This document shows positions 57,425-64,000 of a stretch of 64,000 nucleotides of DNA, piece after piece. Position 1 is the first letter of the stretch. Each line of letters begins with the position of its first letter. The position numbers and the translations under genes are program-made. This stretch comes from Pseudarthrobacter sp. Fe7 (GTDB lineage Bacteria > Actinomycetota > Actinomycetes > Actinomycetales > Micrococcaceae): the NCBI GenBank assembly GCA_024372495.1, contig CP099977.1, positions 2,604,001-2,668,000 on the forward strand. The letters are read 5' to 3'. The notes under the pieces are model-generated. The model did not search any database. It was given only the letters and a program-made list of their open reading frames with translations, and had not been told where the DNA came from.

Positions 57425-59019
57425 GTGGGTCGAGGCCGCGATAACCGCGACAACGGGACTGACTTGTCAGCCGGACCGGGACCGGTATCCCGTCATGCGG
57501 GCAGCCATGATGTCGGTGCCGCGCGGCACCTCGGCCCCCTGCGCGGCATGCCGTTATGGCTTAAAGCCGTCACCGGAGTGGTGGCTCTGGTCCTCGTGGC
57601 CGCGATCGCGTTCGCTGGGTTCTGGTTCTTCCGGCTCCAGGGCAATATCTCCAAAGCGCCACTGAACGCTGGCGGTGAAAGCACCGAGGCCCCCGGGAAC
57701 GACGCCACGGGCCGGCTGCAGATCCTCATCCTTGGCTCGGATACGCGTGACGGCAAAAACTCGGAGTACGGGACCGCGGACGATTCCACAGGCTACGGCA
57801 AGTCCGACGTAATGATGCTTATGGATATCTCCGAGGACAACAAGCGAGTCAATGTCATCAGCTTCCCGCGTGACCTGCTGGTGGACATCCCCGACTGCAA
57901 GGACAGGAAGACCAAAAGGATTACCCTGCCCGAACCGGCGTCATGATCAACGAAGCCATGAGCGAGGCAGGCATCGGCTGCGCCGTGGATACGGTCAATA
58001 AGCTCACCGGCATGCAGGTGGACCACTTCATGATGGCCGATTTCAACGCCGTGAAGGAACTTTCCAATGCCGTGGGGGGTGTGGATGTCTGCATCAGCGA
58101 CGCCGTTTACGATCCCGACTCCCGGCTCCGGCTACCCGCCGGAACGTCATCAGTGCAGGGTGAAATGGCGCTTGCCTTCCTCCGCACCCGCCATGCCTTT
58201 GCCGACGGCGGCGACCTCGGCCGCATCAAGGCCCAGCAGGGATTCCTCTCCTCTCTAACCCGCAAGATCAAGGACGACGGCACCCTGTCCGATCCCGCGA
58301 AAATGCTGAAGATCGCCGACGTCGTGACCCAGAACCTGACTGTTGATGACGGGCTTGCCTCCGTTCCCACATTGCTGACCATCGGCAACCGGCTCAAGGA
58401 CATCGACATCAGCAAGGTGGCGTTTGTGGCGGTGCCCACAACACCGGCGCCCATCGACCCCAACCGCCTGGTCATCGCGGAACCCGCCGGTGCGCAGCTC
58501 TTCTCGGCCCTGCGGAAGAACGTCGATCTGACCGATCCCACCGCGCCCACCACGCCCACCACGCCCTCACCCAGCGACACCGCAACGCCATCGGCGCCCC
58601 CCACGCAGACGGCCCCGCCCGTGCCGCCGTACAACAAGGCGATCCAGCCCGTAACTGTCGCTAATGGAAGCGGTGTCAGTGGCCGCGCCCAGGAGCTTGT
58701 GCAGGCATTGGTGGCGGGCGGCTTCACCCGGACCGGCCAGTTCCCCGCCCAGCCCGTGGCCAAGTCAGCGGTGTACTACGGCAACGGCTTTGCTGATGTG
58801 GCAGCCGACGTGGCAGGGCTGCTGGGGATCCCCGCCACCCTGATGATTCCTGCGCCGGGTGTGACCGGCGTACAGGTGTATGTCGGCAGCGACTTCACCA
58901 CCGGCACTGCCTACGGGACCGGCGGCGGGACGGCCGCCGCCCTGCCCCAGGACATCGTGAACCAGACAGCCGGGGACAAGGTGTGCCAGCAGGCAAATCC
59001 CGATCTGATCGTCAGGTAG
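57425..59019 (+). CDS. LytR-CpsA-Psr family protein with LytR_C domain (frameshifted)
   Basis: Likely transfers glycopolymers to peptidoglycan. A short cytoplasmic region precedes one transmembrane helix (about 45-65). The LCP domain shows ILILGSDTRDGKNSEYGTADDSTGYGKSD with Asp/Arg catalytic positions, INVISFPRDLLVDIPDC and LAFLRTRHAFADGGDLGR. A Thr/Pro-rich linker leads to LytR_C (VTVANGSGVSGRAQELVQAL). The frame breaks at about 57921 (TT, expected TTT), restoring RIYPARTGVMINEAM. Repaired length 531. GTG start. Confidence 0.9.
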
Positions 59020-59058
59020 AGGCGTATATCTTTTCGGGCGGACAAAACTCAAGCAACA

Positions 59059-59096
59059 AAAGATGGGCCCCGCCGGTAACGGCGGGGCCCATCTTT
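59059..59096. terminator. Strong bidirectional terminator
   Basis: A 17-pair perfect stem: AAAGATGGGCCCCGCCG (59059-59075) with CGGCGGGGCCCATCTTT (59080-59096), loop GTAA, between the convergent LCP gene (+) and M13 peptidase (-). The A/T ends give U-runs in both directions. Confidence 0.92.
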
Positions 59097-59103
59097 GCAT
59101 CCG

Positions 59104-61054
59104 CTACCAGATGCTGACCCGCTCAGCGGCAGGCATCCACATTCCGTCCTCCTCCGTGACGTCGAATGCCTCGTGGAAAGAGTCCAGGTTCTTCGCGATT
59201 TCGTTGGTCCGGAACTCGTTTGGGGAGTGCGGATCGGTGGCAAGCCGCCGGATGGCCTCCTCCTGCCGGATGACCTGCCGCCACCCGGCAGCCCAGGACG
59301 CGAAGAAGCGCTGGCGCCCCGTCAGGCCGTCAAGGACCTCTGGTTCCTTGCCGTCGAGGCTGATCTGGTAAGCCTTGTAGGCGATGGTAAGGCCGGCCAG
59401 GTCGCCAATGTTTTCGCCCAGGGTAAGGCGGCCGTTGACGTGGTGCCCCGGCGCGGCGGTGGGGGACAGGGCGTCGTACTGCGCCACGAGCCGTGCCGTC
59501 AGAGCCTCGAAGGCCTGCCGGTCCTGGTCCGTCCACCAGTTTCGAAGTGCTCCGCCGCCGTCGAACTGTGACCCCTGGTCATCAAAGCCGTGGCCAATCT
59601 CGTGTCCGATCACGGCCCCAATTCCGCCGTAGTTAACGGCGTCGTCGGCATCGGCGGTGAAGAACGGCGGCTGCAGGATGGCCGCGGGAAAGACGATTTC
59701 GTTCATCATGGGGTGGTAGTAGGCGTTGACGGTCTGCGGCGTCATGAGCCACTTGTTCCGGTCCACCGGCTTGCCTACCTCATCAAGGTGCCTGTCGACG
59801 TCGGCATTGTGGGCGCGTTCCACGTTGCCCAGGAGATCGTCGGGGTCGATTTCCACGGCCGAGTAGTCAATCCACTCGTCCGGGTAGCCGATCTTCGCCC
59901 GGAACGACTCCAGCTTGCGCAGGGCCTCGGCCCTGGTGTCCTGGCCCATCCACTCCACGTCGTTAATGCTTCGGCGGTACGCCTCGATGAGGTTTGCCAC
60001 CAGGGTCTGCATCCGCGCTTTGTGGGATTCGGGGAAGTGCCGTGCCACGTAGATCTGGCCCACCGCTTCACCCAGGCCGGCTTCAACGACTGCGACCCCC
60101 GCTTCCAGCGGTCCTTGTTGCGGGGCGTGCCGCTGATGGTGGTGCCGTAAAAGGCGAAGTTGGCATCCACGAACTCCGAGGACAGGTACGGGGCCGCGGC
60201 GCTGACGACGCGCATGGCCAGCCACTCCCGCCAGGTGGCCACCGGCAGTTCATTCAACAGTCCGGCGGCGCCGGTAAAGAAGTCCGGGGTGCTGACCACG
60301 ATTTCCGTGCGCTTGTCCGCATCGATTCCGGCAGCCTCAAACCAGGTGGCCAGGAGGGGAAGAGGGCGGTGGCCTCATCCGCCGTCTTCAGGTTATAGGT
60401 CTTCTGCGGATCCCGGAGCGTGACGTTGTCCCAGTGGTGGGAAGCGAGTTTTGTCTCCAGCTGGACAACGCGCCCGGCGGCGCCGTGGGGATCGGCCACT
60501 CCTGCCAGCTCAAACATCTTTTCCACGTGCTCCGTGTACGCCGAAACGATGGGGGCGAACTTGTCTTCCCGGTAGTACGACTCGTCGGGAAGGCCCAGGC
60601 CGCCCTGCCCGGTGTACAGCAGGACCCGGTCGGGGTTGCCCGCGTCAGGCGCAGGGTAGATGTAGAAGAGGCCGCCGACGTCCGCGCGGAACAACCGGCC
60701 CGCCAGGGCGATGAGGTCGGCCGTCGAGCCGGCGGCAAAGACTTCGGCGAGCCGCGCGCGGATGGGCTCCATGCCCTTGCCTTCGACGGTGGCCTCGTCC
60801 ATGAAGCTGTTGTACAGGCCGCCGATCTTCCGCTCGATTCCGCTGGCGTCAGTGCCCTTGGCTGCCGCCTCCTCGATGATGTCCCGTACTGCGATTTCCG
60901 AGCCGTCACGCAGGGCGGTGAAGGTTCCTTCCAGTGGCCGGTCGTCGGGGATCTCGGTGGCCTTTAGCCACGCGCCGTTGACGTGCTGGTAAAGGTCGTC
61001 CTGCGGCCGGACTGTGTGATCAATGGTGGACAGATCGATCCCCGAAATGGGCAC
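59104..61054 (-). CDS. M13 (neprilysin-like) metallopeptidase (two frameshifts)
   Basis: Zinc endopeptidase of the PepO/M13 family, 650 residues repaired. GHEIGHGFDDQG holds HExxH, and GENIGDLAGL the third zinc ligand Glu; NAYYHPMMNEIVFPAAIL is the conserved substrate block, and the stop follows VSIW at the C-terminus. Two breaks: 60356-60359 (plus-strand G4, expected G5) and 60096-60100 (plus-strand C5, expected C6). GTG start at 61054 with AAGGAG upstream. No signal peptide, so cytoplasmic, as in other actinobacterial PepO. Confidence 0.92.
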
Positions 61055-61158
61055 TGCAACTCCTTTTGCTGGGACGCCGCTGCCGGGCGGAACACCGGAG
61101 CGCGTCTGCATGCTGGACTTTACGGACGGTAGTGCCCTTTCATCTTACGCACCCGTGT

Positions 61159-63048
<1,890 letters not shown>

Positions 63049-63056
63049 GGCCTGCC

Positions 63057-63090
63057 GGTGGTGCCGCCGGTCGCGACCGGCGGCACCACC
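63057..63090. terminator. Hairpin after leuA
   Basis: GGTGGTGCCGCCGGTC (63057-63072) pairs perfectly with GACCGGCGGCACCACC (63075-63090), 8 bases after the leuA stop. No U-run. Probable terminator. Confidence 0.65.
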
Positions 63091-63133
63091 GTGGCCTGGC
63101 AGCGTGTAGCCGGGCAGGATGGGAAGATAGAGC

Positions 63134-63886
63134 GTGGTCCAACAGTCTTTTGCCTCCCGTGCGTATCGGGACGACGCCGTGGTGCTCCGCACGCACAAGC
63201 TGGGCGAGGCGGACAGAATTATCACCCTGCTGACCAAGCACCACGGACAGGTCCGCGCCGTCGCAAAGGGCGTCCGCCGCACCAGCAGCCGCTTTGGTGC
63301 CCGGCTTGAACCCTTTATGGTGGCGGACCTCCAGTTGGTGTCCGGCCGTACGCTGGACATCGTCACGCAGGCCGTTGCCAAGGGTGCGTACGGCGGAAGC
63401 ATCGCCGCGGACTACGGCAGGTACACGGTCGCTGCTGCCATGACTGAGACTGCCGAGAAACTGACGGACGTGGACGGCGAGGCCGGCACCGCACAGTACA
63501 ACCTCCTGGTGGGGGCTCTCGCGTCGCTGAGCCGGGACGAGCACGCCGCGGGCCTCATCCTGGACTCTTACCTGCTGCGTGCCCTGGCCACCGGCGGCTG
63601 GGCACCCAGCTTCACCGACTGCTCCCGCTGCGGTATGCCGGGCCCGCACACAGCATTCTCCGCGCCCCTGGGCGGCATGGTCTGCGCGCAGTGCAGGCCA
63701 CCGGGGTCACCTGCCCCGGCACCTGGGACCGTGGTCCTGCTGGCGGCCCTGCTCACCGGTGACTGGACCACTGCGGATGCGTCCTTGCCGCAGTACCGCA
63801 AGGAGGCAGCCGGCCTGGTGGCCGCGTATCTGCAATGGCACCTGGAACGAGTATTGAAATCCCTCAAACATGTGGAGCGTAGCTGA
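63134..63886 (+). CDS. recO: DNA repair protein RecO
   Basis: Recombination mediator that loads RecA with RecR. N-terminal OB fold ([35 protein letters not shown]); helical domain; zinc site CSRC ... CAQC at about residues 186-210. 250 residues, intact. GTG start with GGGAAGA upstream. Two bases separate its stop from the next gene. Confidence 0.94.
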   Translation: MVQQSFASRAYRDDAVVLRTHKLGEADRIITLLTKHHGQVRAVAKGVRRTSSRFGARLEPFMVADLQLVSGRTLDIVTQAVAKGAYGGSIAADYGRYTVAAAMTETAEKLTDVDGEAGTAQYNLLVGALASLSRDEHAAGLILDSYLLRALATGGWAPSFTDCSRCGMPGPHTAFSAPLGGMVCAQCRPPGSPAPAPGTVVLLAALLTGDWTTADASLPQYRKEAAGLVAAYLQWHLERVLKSLKHVERS

Positions 63887-63888
63887 CA

Positions 63889-64000
63889 GTGGCCCTGGGA
63901 AAAAGATCAACGCACCGCGCAGGCGCACCCATCCTGTGCTGGCACCGTACCCCCATCCGTCCGGTGCGGTGGCACCGTCCATCCCGGCCGAGTTCATTCC
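63889..64000 (+). CDS. uppS: Isoprenyl (undecaprenyl) diphosphate synthase, N-terminus only (frameshifted, cut by window end)
   Basis: Only the poorly conserved N-terminal extension is inside the window. Reading from GTG at 63889 the frame shifts at 63900-63904, where A5 should be A6; repaired it begins MALGKKINAPRRRTHP and reaches SIPAEFIP, the segment that normally precedes the catalytic MDGNGRWA motif. Identification rests on that segment and on the recO-uppS gene order, so it is probable rather than certain. Confidence 0.7.
   Translation, partial: MALGKRSTHRAGAPILCWHRTPIRPVRWHRPSRPSSF

Overview
This 64 kb window is high-GC actinobacterial chromosome, most likely an Arthrobacter or Pseudarthrobacter-type member of the Micrococcaceae. 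The evidence is gene order and protein style: ruvX-mltG-aroECKB-efp-nusB, pyrR-pyrBC-carAB-pyrF, mihF-gmk-rpoZ-coaBC-metK-priA, frequent GTG/TTG starts, and ATGA or GTGA stop/start overlaps. It is core, not accessory, DNA. I saw no rRNA, tRNA, IS element, prophage or CRISPR array.

Layout. 1-8.4 kb (+): 3' part of alaS, ruvX, mltG, the chorismate genes aroE-aroC-aroK-aroB, a small TPR-like gene, efp, nusB. 8.5-9.8 kb (-): PrsW-type membrane protease. 10-18.8 kb (+): pyrimidine operon behind a PyrR-binding RNA hairpin. 19-25 kb (+): mihF, gmk, rpoZ, coaBC, metK and a helicase-degenerate PriA. 25-28.8 kb (-): glycosyltransferase, alpha/beta hydrolase, aldo/keto reductase and a SorC-family regulator, divergent from the glycerol genes glpD-glpF-glpK (29-33.2 kb, +). 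33.3-34.9 kb (-): FAD/Rieske oxidoreductase. 35-43 kb (+): leuS behind a leucine attenuator, a DegV protein, comEA-comEC, holA. 43-44.3 kb (-): rpsT and a PemK/MazF-like protein. 44.4-47.6 kb (+): lepA, hemW. 47.6-49 kb (-): DUF4870 and DUF3097 proteins. 49-52 kb (+): hrcA (with CIRCE), dnaJ, rsmE. 52-53 kb (-): GerMN lipoprotein. 53.4-59 kb (+): phoH, ybeY, a CorC-type CBS protein, era, an LCP protein. 59-61 kb (-): M13 metallopeptidase. 61-64 kb (+): leuA behind a leucine leader peptide, recO, start of uppS.

The strongest unexplained structure is at base level. About 30 of some 54 protein genes carry single-base frameshifts as given, and the shifts fall into two classes. In 24 cases one base is inserted in the centre of an AGCT tetramer flanked by G or C (AGCT becomes AGCCT or AGGCT). 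In 17 cases a short run, mostly G or C, is one base off, nearly always one short. Repairing each restores a full-length family member, including indispensable enzymes (leuS has four inserts). I read this as an uncorrected long-read consensus, with the AGCT class possibly marking methylated SAGCTS sites. It is not pseudogenisation and not programmed frameshifting. Gene entries below give the full repaired span and state each break.

Regulation visible in the sequence: a PyrR hairpin for pyrimidines, leucine-codon leader peptides upstream of both leuS and leuA (both beginning Met-Arg-Ala and carrying a Leu run), CIRCE for hrcA-dnaJ, and a palindrome between the SorC regulator and glpD.
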